A stretch of 64,000 bases of DNA from Chrysomallon squamiferum (GCA_012295275.1 CM022677.1:25890044-25954043); one strand, 5' to 3'. Positions 46,698-60,104 are shown, numbered from the stretch's first letter. A program made the numbers and translations. Notes: a model not told the origin generated them from the sequence alone.

Positions 46698-47633
46698 AAC
46701 TAACAGACAGCTAGTGAGTCATAGTTCTGAAATATACGCAGATTACATTAATATACGTCACTCACAGACTGTGTAACCACTGACAACGGGTAACATTCTA
46801 TCTCTATAATCTAATAAATGAATTATCTTTTCTGTTTGAAACACGAGGTATTGCATACATTTAATAAAAAATTTTTAAAAAAAAAAGCAAGGAAAACGAA
46901 AACATATTCCCCCCCCCGTTAAACTTGAATATATTGTTGGCCGAAAACGGTTTTTATCATATATCTTCTTTCTTTCTTTTGTCATTCCCCCCCCTTTTTT
47001 TTCGTTGTTTGTTGAAAATGGATAAGTTTTTGACATAAAAAAAAAAAAATGTTACTAACGTTTGATATTATAAAACTTTGTGACGTCAAACTTTATGAAT
47101 ATTTATAGCGACAAGCGTACATAAGTCTTCGTACAAAAAAAAAGAAAGAGAAAGAAATATTTTATATCGTAGACCTACATGAGAATTAGTAAACATTTTT
47201 TTTTTTTTTTTTGTACATTTTATTACTATTATGTTTTTTTTTTTTGAACTTTTAAAACCATATATCATGAATTTACGTTTTAAATAAATCATTTGTAAAA
47301 TATATGAGATCAAGACATATACGAGATTCAATAAAATTCACCGTAGGTACAACGACAACGGTAAAAAAAACCGGTGACGTCAACATGAACATGAGACCTG
47401 AAACCTGCATGGTAATCAGGAGATACCCAGGTCCTGTCACGTGGGTGTTTGCTGCTCTTCACGGTGACCCTCAGTATCATTAGTTAAAGGAGTAAAACCA
47501 CTTAGAACCAGCGTATATGTTGTCGTAGGAAGTATGACAACTCAGCGCTGTTGTTGTTGTTGTTACTATTATCACTAATACTACTTCTACTACTGCTGCT
47601 ACTACTAGTACTACTACTACTACTACTACTACT

Positions 47634-47677
<44 letters not shown>

Positions 47678-49533
47678 ACCACTCTTTTAATATCCAGTCT
47701 CCATGAACAGCAAGTCATAATGTTTAATTCAGTTTCTGGGAAGGTAAATAAAATAAACTGTTGTTGCTAAGAATTTAATACTTGAAATAAAGATTTTTTC
47801 GGATTTCGTTTTCAGAGTATATTCTTTTTCGTTTACCCATGCAGAATCAACACACACAGTCATGTTCAGTTCCAGCTAGCAGTAGTTCTCTCAGATCTGA
47901 TACACTATGTATTTACAGATTATGTTAACAGCCAAACGTGTCAAAGTTCAAATTTGAAGTTCTGGACACACATGGGATAAAGTGATTCAAGTGAAAATTA
48001 TAAAATTTTAGTGTTTCTTTGATACCAGACAGGTCATGACCTTTCTTCTTCTTCATCCAAAAGTCAGACGCTGAATAAATAATAAATATACACCATTTGA
48101 CTGTTTCATAAGCTCGTATGTTAAAAGTACAGCCTGTTTGAATGTTTAAAATACACAGGTATGACCGCTGAAATCCAACTTTTTAATTAGAAAAGACAAC
48201 AAGACCCAGTAAGTATTAAATATACATTATTTATTACATCATCAGATATCTTACATATGTCATATGTAACTAAAGGGTATGAAAAAAATATAAAAATGAT
48301 ATGCTTCATGCATTCAGCGATTTATCACAATTCATCTACAATGTCATGATAAGAAAGCAAACATCGGTCGTCATAGAAACATACAATATGGCAGCTTTAA
48401 AAGAAAAAAAAGAAAAAGAAATAGAAAAAGAAATAAATAATAATAATAATAATAAAAATAAAAATAAGAAAAAGGAGAAAAATGTCTGACAGTAAATATT
48501 TCCCAGGTAAGTAATTCTAAATTTTTATTATTATAAAGTATATTAAATAAAAAAACTTGTATAATACATGCAATAAGTGTAAAAAAAGCATTTGTAGAAT
48601 GGAAAAAAAAAATGTATTAATGTTTTGTATAATATTTAATTATAAATAAATGAACAAAACATATAGGTATGTACGTCTGTGTGTATGTATCTGTAGATGA
48701 ATATAAATTCTTATTCAGAATTATTTTCTTCTCTATGTTAAGTGTACAGATAATCAAATATGGCTTTTTGTATTGACATTTTTAATGGAGGTATTTTAAA
48801 CTGACACTGGAATACGGTTATAATTATGGATATATTTATGGTTATAATTATGGATATATTTATGGACTTGTGGATATAGTATAGATAACAATACAGATAG
48901 TAACTTCCTGTAGCTATGGAGCAGTCAGGAAAGGTAAATAAGTTACAAAGTGAAATACACACCCACACACACCCAGACACACCCACACACACAGTGTTTT
49001 CCAGCTTTGTCACTTTTGTTTATTAAATCTGTCTTTGTTAACTATTTCTACATTAACTGTTAGATGACTACAGTGATTATATTTTAATTAACTAGTTTAC
49101 AGTTAAAAAATACACACATATATATATATAAAAACATAAAAATGGTTAAAATATAAAACTTTATCACATACATTAATTTACCTGCAGGGTTGTGTACTTC
49201 AGTGTTTCTTTATGAACTTTAGTTACTACAAAATATTCAGTTAAATAAAAGAAAATTAGATATATGAGACATCATCTTTGGTTATGAAGTTTGTTTTGTG
49301 GATTTTAATATCACCTAGTACAGAAATTAGTCTGTTGTTCTGAAAGATTCAGCTAACAAACAGTGGTAGCAAATTTGTGACTGGAAAAGAAATAAAAATA
49401 TCAAGTCTAACTGATAAATATTTTAAAAGTTTTTGTTTTGAATAACATCACAGAGACAATTTTAAAACTTTGTTTACAATGATTAATTTTCTGTCACTGG
49501 ATTTTTGATACAAAATTATTGTATAATGGACAC

Positions 49534-49576
<43 letters not shown>

Positions 49577-50148
49577 TGAATACAAATGATGTAACTGGTA
49601 AAAAGAACATCAAGGTTGTACATCAGTCAAAAGAAGCTGTCTATCAATCTACTGCCTATTTGACGACTGACTACAGTTTTATATGTTTACATATATTTTT
49701 ATATTTATATTTATATTTTATGTTTATATTTTATGTTTATATATATTTTATATTTTCACAGAAATTCTAAGCTGAACTGCTAGCACCGTGGCCTGTGTCT
49801 TGCACAATTCTTTCTGAGAATCGCACTCAACAGCAAATTTAGGCAAATTAGAGATGCACTAACGAAACAACAGCAATGCAAAAAAATAAAAATAATTAAA
49901 AGAGGAAAAAAAAAGAGGAAAGTTATTTGTATGTGTGAATATATATATATAAATTAAAACATCAACATCAACATCAACACTCATTCTCCTCAAAAAGAAG
50001 AAAAAAATAAAAATAAAATAAAAAATAAAAAAATGAATAAATAAAATAAAAAATAATTGTAATAATGTTATGAAAATAATTGTTTTCCAGTTTTCTTCAT
50101 CAGGCTGACTGGTCCATTGAGAATCAAAAACTTGCAGCAATAGCCGAG
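46698..50148. other. Region downstream of talin, no gene seen
   Basis: AT-rich, with GTT/ACT/TTA triplet runs at 47549-47675, a TATAATTATGGATATATTTA duplication near 48815-48865 and a GT run at 49535-49573. The distal talin 3' UTR could extend into it, but no decisive poly(A) signal is seen. Confidence 0.45.
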
Positions 50149-50343
50149 TGTCTTTCTACAACTAACAGTTTAATTCAGTAACAATTATCCTAGTAAACCA
50201 TCTTTAAAAAAAAATATAGCAAATTGTCTCTCTCCTTTCAATGTCTTTCTCTAACTAACAGTTTAATTCAGTAACAATTATCCTATTAAATCATCTTTAA
50301 AAAAAAAGTAAAGAAAATAGAGGAAATTGTCTCTCTCCTTTCA
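50149..50343. repeat. Direct duplication of about 93 bp downstream of the talin stop
   Basis: TGTCTTTCTNNAACTAACAG, TTTAATTCAGTAACAATTAT, CATCTTTAAA and TTGTCTCTCTCCTTTCA recur in two consecutive copies. Each carries TTTAAT, the reverse complement of the variant poly(A) signal ATTAAA (one at 50262-50267), about 440-530 bases beyond the talin stop codon. Use as a polyadenylation site is a guess. Confidence 0.7.
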
Positions 50344-50430
50344 GTGGCAAATGTGCAGAAAAAACCACAAAATCAACGAAAATAATTAAAACTGCACACA
50401 CAGAGAAAGATCGCAAAAAAGAAGAAGACG

Positions 50431-50478
<48 letters not shown>

Positions 50479-50703
50479 GAGATAATTACAAAAAAGAAGA
50501 TAATAATTACAGAAAACAAAATAATAATTACAAAAAAGAAGATAATAATTACAGAAAAGAAGATAATAATTACAGAAAAGAAGATAATAATTACAAAACA
50601 AACTATAAATACACGGATGCACGCAAATGACAAAACAACTAATAAACACCGACGCTGTAATCTAGTCTGTGCAGACTTTGTGATGGTGCAAGGAGGAGCC
50701 AGA
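50344..50703 (-). other. Start of the presumed talin 3' UTR
   Basis: Follows the TGA at 50704-50706. After about 110 bases of ordinary sequence it enters four copies of a TAATTACAGAAAAGAAGATA-like repeat and an AAT run (50430-50476). The three-prime end of the mRNA is not defined. Confidence 0.5.
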
Positions 50704-50838
50704 TCAGAAGGAGGAGGAGGAGTCGTACTCCTCAGGAGGTTTGTCTTTGTATCGCTCCTTCCGGATCTTCTCAAGTTTGCGTCTCGCAACATCGAGTTCT
50801 CTCTCCTTGCGCAGAATCTCTTCTTGCGCCATAATTTC
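50704..50838 (-). CDS. TLN: Talin, terminal coding exon (dimerisation helix and C terminus)
   Basis: The acceptor ACTATTTTAG precedes 50838. The exon reads 44 codons in phase 0 and stops at TGA (50704-50706). It begins EIMAQEEILRKERELDVARR and continues as a charged helix (KLEKIRKERYKD), the C-terminal helix through which talin forms antiparallel dimers and which is needed for F-actin binding by the neighbouring R13 domain. It ends with a Pro/Glu/Tyr/Ser tail, KPPEEYDSSSSF, in place of the ending usual in vertebrate talin. The previous exon ends GGIAQ, so the junction reads GGIAQ-EIMAQEE, as expected for the family. The acceptor lies at the edge of a tandem repeat (50846-51130). Confidence 0.95.
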   Translation of the reverse strand, partial: EIMAQEEILRKERELDVARRKLEKIRKERYKDKPPEEYDSSSSF

Positions 50839-50845
50839 CTAAAAT

Positions 50846-51130
50846 AGTTTATTAAAATAGTAAGTTTATTAAAATAGTAATAGTTTATTAAAATAGTAAG
50901 TTTGTCAAAAATAAAAACACTTTATTAAAACAGAAACAGTTTATTAAAACGATAATAGTTTATTAAAAATAATTACAGATTTATTAAAACAGAAAGTTTA
51001 TTCAAATAGTTATAGTTTACACCTAAAATAGTAATAATTTATTAAAAGAGAAATAGTTTATAAAATAGAAATAGTTTATCATAGAAAGTTTATACAAATA
51101 GTTTATTAAAATAGTAATGGTTTTATAATA
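50846..51130. repeat. Short tandem repeat (TTTATTAAAATAGTAA type) beside the talin last-exon acceptor
   Basis: TTTATTAAAATAGTAA and variants, with period about 13-20 bp, recur about 15 times. On the minus strand the unit is CTATTTTAATAAA. The authentic acceptor (ACTATTTTAG) is the last, altered member of the series, so near-acceptor motifs are repeated upstream of the true site. Confidence 0.85.
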
Positions 51131-51209
51131 ATAATAATAGTAATAGTAATATACATAACAGCAATACCAACAGCAAAAATAAAAGTAATAATAATAGTAA
51201 GAACAATAC

Positions 51210-51253
<44 letters not shown>

Positions 51254-51345
51254 GAATGAAGTTAGCATTACAGTTTAATATAGAGAATGATATGGTGTGT
51301 TTGTGTTGTAACTTTTGGTATATCTATGTGTATGTGTAGATGTTG

Positions 51346-51379
<34 letters not shown>

Positions 51380-51607
51380 TACAAATACAAAATACCTGAA
51401 ATAAATTAAAAAGAAAAAGAAAAAGAAAAGAAAGGAGTGTTAAAAGGCAGACCACCGAACAGGTATAGAGTTACGAGACTAAACTCATAAAAATCTAATT
51501 TTTTTTTTGTCTCACATAGTTTAAATTAAAACACTCAGATTTAGTACAAAACTACAGGTAGTGTACAAGTGTGTGTTTTAAAAGGTTGTGTACACTTTGT
51601 GTTTACT
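51131..51607. other. Intron between the two arrays
   Basis: AAT/GTA repeats, a GT run at 51209-51250 and a poly-A of about 30 bases at 51347-51376. No exon. Confidence 0.7.
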
Positions 51608-54600
51608 CATACACACCTGTACTACACACGTAATATACATCACCTCTTTATACACTGCATCAGTTTATATAACACTAACACATACAAAAATACACACCTG
51701 TACACTATTTATAAAACTTACACACCTGTACACTATAAAAATTCACACCTGTACACTATATAAATACACACATCTGTACACTATATAAATACACACACCT
51801 GTACACTATATAAATACACACCTGTGCACTATATAAATTCACACCTGTGCACTATATAAATACACACTTGTACACTATATACACACTTGTACACTATATA
51901 AATACACACTTGTACACTATATAAATACACACATCTGTACACTATATAAATACACACACCTGTACACTATATAAATACACATCTGTACACTATACAAATA
52001 CACATCTGTACACTATACAAATACACACACCTGTACACTATATAAATACACATCTGTACACTATATAAATACACACACCTGTACACTATATAAATACACA
52101 CCTGTACACTATACAAATACACACCTGTACACTATACAAATACACACCTGTATACTATATAAATACACACTTGTATACTATATAAATACACACTTGTATA
52201 CTATATAAATACACACTTGTATACTATATAAATACACACCTGTACACTATATAAATACACACCTGTATACTATATAAATACACACCTGTATACTATATAA
52301 ATACACACCTGTACACTATATAAATACACCTGTACACTATACAAATACACACCTGTACACTATATAAATACACACCTGTACACTATACAAATACACACTT
52401 GTACACTATATAAATACACACCTGTACATTATACAAATACACACCTGTACACTATATAAATACACACCTGTACACTATATAAATACACACTTGTACACTA
52501 TATAAATACACACCTGTACACTATATAAATACACACTTGTACACTATATAAATACACACCTGTACACTATATAAAAATACACCTGTACTATATAAATACA
52601 CACCTGTACACTATATACACACCTGTACACTATATAAATACACACCTGTACACTATATAAATACACACCTGTACACTATATAAATACACACCTGTACACT
52701 ATACAAATACACACCTGTACACTATATAAATACACACCTGTACACTATACAAATACACACTTGTACACTATATAAATACACACCTGTACATTATACAAAT
52801 ACACACTGTATACTATATAAATACACACTTGTATACTATATAAATACACACCTGTACATTATACAAATACACACTGTATACTATATAAATACACACACTG
52901 TACACTATATAAATACACACCTGTACACCTATACAAAAATACACACTGTATACTATATAAATACACACCTGTACACTATATACAAAAATACACACTTGTA
53001 CACTATATAAATACACACCTGTACACTATATAAATACACACTGTATACTATATAAATACACACCTGTACACTATATAAAATACACACCTGTACACTATAT
53101 AAATACACACACCTGTACACTATATAAATACACACCTGTACACTATATAAATACACACCTGTACACTATATAAATACACACCTGTACACTATATAAATAT
53201 ACACACACTATGTACACTATATAAATACACACCTGTACACTATATAAATACACACCTGTACACTATATAAATACACACCTGTACACTATATAAATACACA
53301 CACCTGTACACTATATAAATACACACCTGTATACTATATAAATACACACCTGTATACTATATAAATACACATACACTATACCTGTATACTATATAAATAC
53401 ACACCTGTACACTATATAAATACACATCTGTACACTATATAAATACACATCTGTACACTATATAAATACACACCTGTATACTATATAAATACACACCTGT
53501 ATACTATATAAATACACACCTGTACACTATAAAATACAACCTGTACACTATATGTACACACATATAAATAAATACACCTGTATACTATATAAATACACAC
53601 CTGTATACTATATAAATACACACTTGTACACTATATAAATACACACTTGTACACTATATAAATACACACCTGTACACTATATAAATACACACCTGTACAC
53701 TATATAAATACACACCTGTACACTATATAAATACACACCTGTACACTATATAAATACACACCTGTACACTATATAAATACACACCTGTACACTATATAAA
53801 TACACACCTGTACACTATATAAATACACACCTGTACACTATATAAATACACACTATATGTGTACACTATATAAATACACACTGTACACTATATAAATACA
53901 CACCTGTACACTATATAAATACACACCTGTACACTATATAAATACACACCTGTACACTATATAAATACACACCTGTATACTATATAAATACACACCTGTA
54001 CACTATATAAATACACACTTGTACACTATATAAATACACACCTGTACACTATATAAATACACACCTGTACACTATATAAATACACACTTGTACACTATAT
54101 AAATACACACCTGTACACTATATAAATACACACCTGTACACTATATACACACCTGTACACTATATAAATACACACCTGTACACTATATAAATAAATACAT
54201 ACCACACCTGTACACTATATAAATACACACCTGTACACTATATAAATACACACCTGTACACTATATAAATACACACTTGTACACTATATAAATACACACC
54301 TGTACACTATATAAATACACACTTGTACACTATATAAATACACACCTGTACACTATATAAATACACACCTGTACACTATATAAATACACACTGTACACTA
54401 TATAAATACACACCTGTACACTATATAAATACACACCTGTACACTATATAAATACACACCTGTACACTATACAAATACACACCTGTACACTATATAAATA
54501 CACACCTGTACACTATATAAATACACACCTGTACACTATATAAATACACACCTGTACACTATATAAAAATACACACCTGTACACTATATAAATACACACC

Positions 54601-57600
54601 TGTACACTATATAAATACACACCTGTACACTATATAAATACACACACCTGTACACTATACAAATACACACCTGTACACTATAAAATACACACCTGTACAC
54701 TATATAAATACACACTTGTACACTATATAAATACACACCTGTACACTATATAAATACACACCTGTACACTATATAAATACACACCTGTACACTATATAAA
54801 TACACACTTGTACACTATATAAATACACACCTGTACACTATATAAATACACACCTGTACACTATATAAATACACACCTGTACACTATATAAAATACACAC
54901 CTGTACACTATATAAATACACACCTGTACACTATATAAATACACACCTGTACACTATATAAATACACACACTATATACACTACATATAAAATACACACCT
55001 GTACACTATATAAATACACACCTGTACACTATATAAATACACACCTGTACACTATATAAATACACACCTGTACACTATATAAATACACACCTGTACACTA
55101 TATAAATACACACCTGTACACTATATAAATACACACCTGTACACTATATAAATACACACCTGTACACTATATAAATACACACCTGTACACTATATAAATA
55201 CACACTTGTACACTATATAAATACACACACTGTACACTATACAAATACACACCTGTACACTATATAAATACACACCCTGTACACTATATAAATACACACC
55301 TGTACACTATATAAAAATACACACCTGTACACTATATAAATACACACCTGTACACTATATAAATACACACCTGTACACTATATAAAATACACACCTGTCA
55401 CACTATATAAATACACACCTGTACACTATATAAATACACACACACTGTACACTATATAAATACACACCTGTACACTATATAAATACACACCTGTACACTA
55501 TATAAATACACACTTGTACACTATATAAATACACACCTGTACACTATATAAATACACACCTGTACACTATATAAATACACACCTGTACACTATATAAATA
55601 CACACCTGTACACTATATAAATACACACCTGTACACTATATAAAATACACACCTGTACACTATATAAATACACACCTGTACACTATATAAATACACACCT
55701 GTACACTATATAAATACACACCTGTACACTATATAAATACACACCTGTACACTATATAAATACACACCTGTACACTATATAAATACACACCTGTACACTA
55801 TATAAATACACACCTGTACACTATATAAATACACACCTGTACACTATATAAATACACACCTGTACACTATATAAATACACACCTGTACACTATATAAATA
55901 CACACCTGTACACTATATAAATACACACCTGTACACTATATAAATACACACCTGTACACTATATAAATACACACCTGTACACTATATAAATACACACCTG
56001 TACACTATATAAATACACACCTGTACACTATATAAATACACACCTGTACACTATATAAATACACACCTGTACACTATATAAATACACACCTGTACACTAT
56101 ATAAATACACACCTGTACACTATATAAATACACACCTGTACACTATATAAATACACACCTGTATACTATATAAATACACACCTGTACACTATATAAATAC
56201 ACACCTGTATACTATATAAATACACACCTGTACACTATATAAATACACACCTGTACACTATATAAATACACACCTGTACACTATATAAATACACACCTGT
56301 ACACTATATAAATACACACCTGTACACTATATAAATACACACCTGTACACTATATAAAAATACACACCTGTACACTATATAAATACACACCTGTACACTA
56401 TATAAATACACACCTGTACACTATATAAATACACACCTGTACACTATATAAAATACACACCTGTACTATATAAATACACACCTGTACACTATATAAATAC
56501 ACACCTGTACACTATATAAATACACACCTGTACACTATATAAATACACACCTGTACACTATATAAATACACACCTGTACACTATATAAATACACACCTGT
56601 ACACTATATAAATACACACCTGTACACTATATAAATACACACCTGTACACTATATAAATACACACCTGTACACTATATAAATACACACCTGTACACTATA
56701 AATAAATGTACACACCTGTACACTATACTATATAAATACACACCTGTACACTATATAAATACACACCTGTACACTATATAAATACACACCTGTACACTAT
56801 ATAAATACACACCTGTACACTATATAAATACACACCTGTACACTATATAAATACACACCTGTACACTATATAAATACACACCTGTACACTATATAAAACC
56901 TACACACCTGTACACTATATAAATACACACCTGTACACTATATAAATACACACCTGTACACTATATAAATACACACCTGTACACTATATAAATACACACC
57001 TGTACACTATATAAATACACACCTGTACACTATATAAATACACACCTGTACACTATATAAATACACACCTGTACACTATATAAATACACACCTGTACACT
57101 ATATAAATACACACCTGTACACTATATAAATACACACCTGTACACTATATAAATACACACCTGTATACTATATAAATACACACCTGTACACTATATAAAT
57201 ACACACCTGTACACTATATAAATACACACCTGTACACTATATAAATACACACCTGTACACTATATAAATACACACCTGTACACTATATAAATACACACCT
57301 GTACACTGTATAAATACACACCTGTACACTATAAAAACACACACCTGTACACTATATAAATACACACCTGTACACTATATAAATACACACCTGTACACTA
57401 TATAAATACACACCTGTACACTATATAAATACACACCTGTACACTATACAAATACACACCTGTATACTATATAAATACACACCTGTACACTATATAAATA
57501 CACACACCTGTACACTGTATAAATACACACCTGTACACTATATAAATACACACCTGTACACTGTATAAATACACACCTGTATACTATATAAATACACACC

Positions 57601-57783
57601 TGTACACTATATAAATACACACCTGTATACTATATAAATACACAGTTGTATACTATATAAATACACACCTGTATACTATATAAATACACACCTGTACACT
57701 GTATAAATACACACCTGTATACTATATAAATACACACCTGTACACTATACAAATACACACCTGTACACTATATAAATACACAC
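51608..57783. repeat. About 6.2 kb minisatellite (unit about 23 bp) filling the last talin intron
   Basis: The unit is CACCTGTACACTATATAAAT followed by ACA. Dividing length by period gives roughly 260 copies. The central and exon-proximal part (about 53.5-57.4 kb) is highly homogeneous, while the far end (51.6-53.5 kb) is diverged with CTTGTATACT and ATCTGTACACT variants. On the minus, transcribed strand every standard unit reads GTACAG|GTGTGTATTTATA. The true donor of the neighbouring exon is GCACAG|GTGTGTATTTATA, so the splice donor is continuous with the array. Repeat-derived frames encode IYIV/YSVQVC-like peptides and are not genes. Confidence 0.97.
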
Positions 57784-57906
57784 CTGTGCAATTCCTCCGA
57801 CCATTCTCTTGTTGACCATGAGCGACTCCTCGGACTCGAATTCCTTCGCTTGCTGAGCTGCCTGAACCAGCGCCTCTGTGGCTCTCTTCACAGCGTTACC
57901 AGCATG
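57784..57906 (-). CDS. TLN: Talin, penultimate coding exon (end of R13)
   Basis: Acceptor TTATTTCAG above 57906, donor CAG|GTGTGT below 57784; 41 codons in phase 0 at both ends. It reads HAGNAVKRATEALVQAAQQA, then KEFESEESLMVNKRMVGGIAQ, the last helix of the actin-binding R13 (I/LWEQ) bundle leading to the dimerisation helix. The 3' splice junction is the seed of the 6.2 kb minisatellite. This exon is too short to stand out as an open frame and is identified by homology with talin, by splice sites and by exact continuity with its neighbours. Confidence 0.95.
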
Positions 57907-57974
57907 CTGAAATAACACAGTAACAACTACTACATCAACACCAACAACAACAACAATACAGTAACAATGTATAA

Positions 57975-58285
57975 TAATATTTTAACAAACTAAATACTAT
58001 GTAAATATTTTAACATAAAGTAAACAGCATGCAAATATTTTAACATAAAGTAAATACCATGTAACTATTTTAACATAAACTAAATACCATGTAAGTATTT
58101 TAACATAAACTAAATAGAATGTAAAAGTTTTAACATAAACTAAACACCATGTAAAAGTTTTAACATAAACTAAATAGAATGTAAGTATTTTAACATAAAC
58201 TAAATAGAATGTAAATATTTTAACATAAACTAAATAGAATGTAAATATTTTAACATAAACTAAATAGAATGTGAAAGTTTTAACA
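57975..58285. repeat. 30-bp tandem repeat in a talin intron, about ten copies
   Basis: Unit ATAAACTAAATAGAATGTAA plus ATATTTTAAC, with variants ACCATG/AGAATG and AAAGTTT/AATATTT. It fills most of the 396-bp intron 57907-58302, close to the next exon's donor. Confidence 0.92.
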
Positions 58286-58302
58286 CAGATATTTTATTTT
58301 AC

Positions 58303-58485
58303 CTGCAGTCTGTTCATGGCCACAGATCCTGGGTCTGCCTTTACCTTACACGCCATCAACAACTGCGCCGTTGACCCTGCTACCTCCTTTGCTGATGCGA
58401 TCAGTTTTTCTTCGCTTGCCTGACCTTGAACCATGGCGTTAGCAGCCTCGCACAGGCTGTGAGTCGCCGCGGCAACCATACGAGC
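58303..58485 (-). CDS. TLN: Talin, R13 core exon
   Basis: Acceptor ATTTTCCAG above 58485, donor CAG|GTAAAA below 58303; 61 codons in phase 0. It reads ARMVAAATHSLCEAANAMVQ, GQASEEKLIASAKEVAGSTA and QLLMACKVKADPGSVAMNRL, then Q. The I/LWEQ module of talin and HIP1/Sla2 proteins is an amphipathic helical bundle that binds F-actin, and this exon supplies its middle helices. Residues here agree with animal talins at most positions (ISA-ARMVAAAT junction, CKVKAD). Nothing is broken. Confidence 0.97.
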
Positions 58486-58971
58486 CTGGAAAATATACGT
58501 TTTATATTAATAAACAAATATATTATAAATAAATAAACAAACAAATAAATAAATAAATATACAAATATTAAAAAATAAATTAAATAATATAAATGAAAAA
58601 AATAATAAAAAAACACACCAGAAAACAAAAAACAAGCAGATAAATAGTTAAATCAATAATTAAATATACAATAATAAAAAAAGAAAAAAAATTATATAAA
58701 TATAACAACCTCCACTAAAAAAAAACCCATTGGTAAATAAAAAACAAACAAACAAACAAATAAATAAATAAATATAACAAAAAATAGAAACCCACCTGTA
58801 AACAAAAAACAAAAAAATAAAAAACAAACAGATAAATAAATAAATAAACAAATAAATAAACAAACAAACAGATAAATAAATAAACAAATAAATAAACAAA
58901 CAAATAAATAAAGAAATTAAAAAAAAACCCAAAAACAAACAAGTAAATAAGTAAGTAAAACAGCTACGTAC
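58486..58971. other. Talin intron of TAAA/CAAA-type simple sequence
   Basis: About 490 bases of (A)nT and (A)nC runs, mainly AAATAAATAAACAAA at 58740-58930. Reading frames that extend the neighbouring exons into it (Phe/Tyr/Leu-rich) are intronic. Confidence 0.85.
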
Positions 58972-59040
58972 AGCAGAGATGAGACCTTGTGACCACTGTC
59001 CATCTTCATCTATAGCGTGACGCGTGAACGTTGACCCAAC
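58972..59040 (-). CDS. TLN: Talin, short R13 exon (23 codons)
   Basis: Acceptor GTGTTTCAG above 59040, donor GCT|GTACGT below 58972; 69 bases, phase 0 at both ends. It reads VGSTFTRHAIDEDGQWSQGL then ISA. DDGQWSQGLISA is a well conserved talin segment, the sequence before it is more variable between animals, and the acidic EDGQW part matches well. Junctions to both neighbours give the expected talin order. Confidence 0.95.
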
Positions 59041-59055
59041 CTGAAACACAACGTC

Positions 59056-59955
59056 AACAACTGTAAAACACTCAGCTGTAGTTTAAAACACTCAGCTGTA
59101 GATTAAAACACTCAGCTGTAGATTAAAACACTCAGCTGTAGATTAAAACACTCAGCTGTAGTTTAAAACACTCAGCTGTAGATTAAAACACTCAGCTGTA
59201 GTTTAAAACACTCAGCTGTAGACTAAAACACTCAGCTGTAGTTGAAAACACTCAGCTGTAGTTTAAAACACTCAGCTGTAGACTAAAACACTCAGCTGTA
59301 GACTAAAACACTCAGCTGTAGACTAAAACACTCAGCTGTAGTTTAAAACACTCAGCTGTAGACTAAAACACTCAGCTGTAGATTAAAACACTCAGCTGTA
59401 GTTTAAAACACTCAGCTGTAGACTAAAACACTCAGCTGTAGTTTAAAACACTTAGCTGTAGATTAACACTGAGCTGTAGATTAAAACACTCAGCTGTAGA
59501 TTAAAACACTTAGCTGTAGTTTAAAACACTTAGCTGTAGACTAAAACACTGAAACACTTTGCTGTAGACTGTTTAAAACTTAGCTGTAGACTGTTTAAAA
59601 CACAGCTGTAGATTGTTTAAAACTTAGCTGTAGACTGTTTAAAACACTTAGCTGTAGACTGTCTAAAACACTTAGCTGTAGACTATTTAAAACATAGCTG
59701 TAGACTGTTTAAAACACTTAGCTGTAGACTATTTAAAACACATAGCTGTAGACTGTTTAAAACACTTAGCTGTAGACTGTTTAAAACACTTAGCTGTAGA
59801 CTATTTAAAACATAGCTGTAGACTGTTTAAAACACTTAGCTGTAGACTATTTAAAACACTTAGCTGTAGACTGTTTAAAACACTTAGCTGTAGACTATTT
59901 AAAACACTTAACTGTAGACTGTTTAAAACACTTAACTGTAGACTGTTTAAAACAG
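59056..59955. repeat. 20-24 bp minisatellite in a talin intron, about 42 copies
   Basis: Two linked subfamilies: 20-bp AAAACACTCAGCTGTAGAYT from 59056 to about 59540, then 23-25 bp units TAGACTGTTTAAAACACTTA plus GCTG to 59955. The second arises from the first by insertion of TGTT/TATT. It begins about 15 bases from the acceptor side of the 58972-59040 exon. Confidence 0.95.
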
Positions 59956-60104
59956 TTTAAGAAAGGAACTGATCTACTGTTACATAAACTGAGTTATTCA
60001 TTTTTTTTTTTAAATATGCACACACACACAAACAGACAGACAATCAGACACACAGACAGACAGACTATCAGACAGGCAGAGCATCAGACAGACAGAGTCT
60101 CTAC

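Noticed and set aside
51569-53156. Frames with IYIVYSVQVC or CTLYKYTHLYTI repeats
   Set aside because: Translations of the 23-bp talin-intron minisatellite; no splice context of their own.
58660-59049. 129-residue frame covering the 23-codon talin exon
   Set aside because: Only 58972-59040 is exon; the Phe/Tyr/Leu-rich remainder is TAAA/CAAA repeat downstream of a clear donor.
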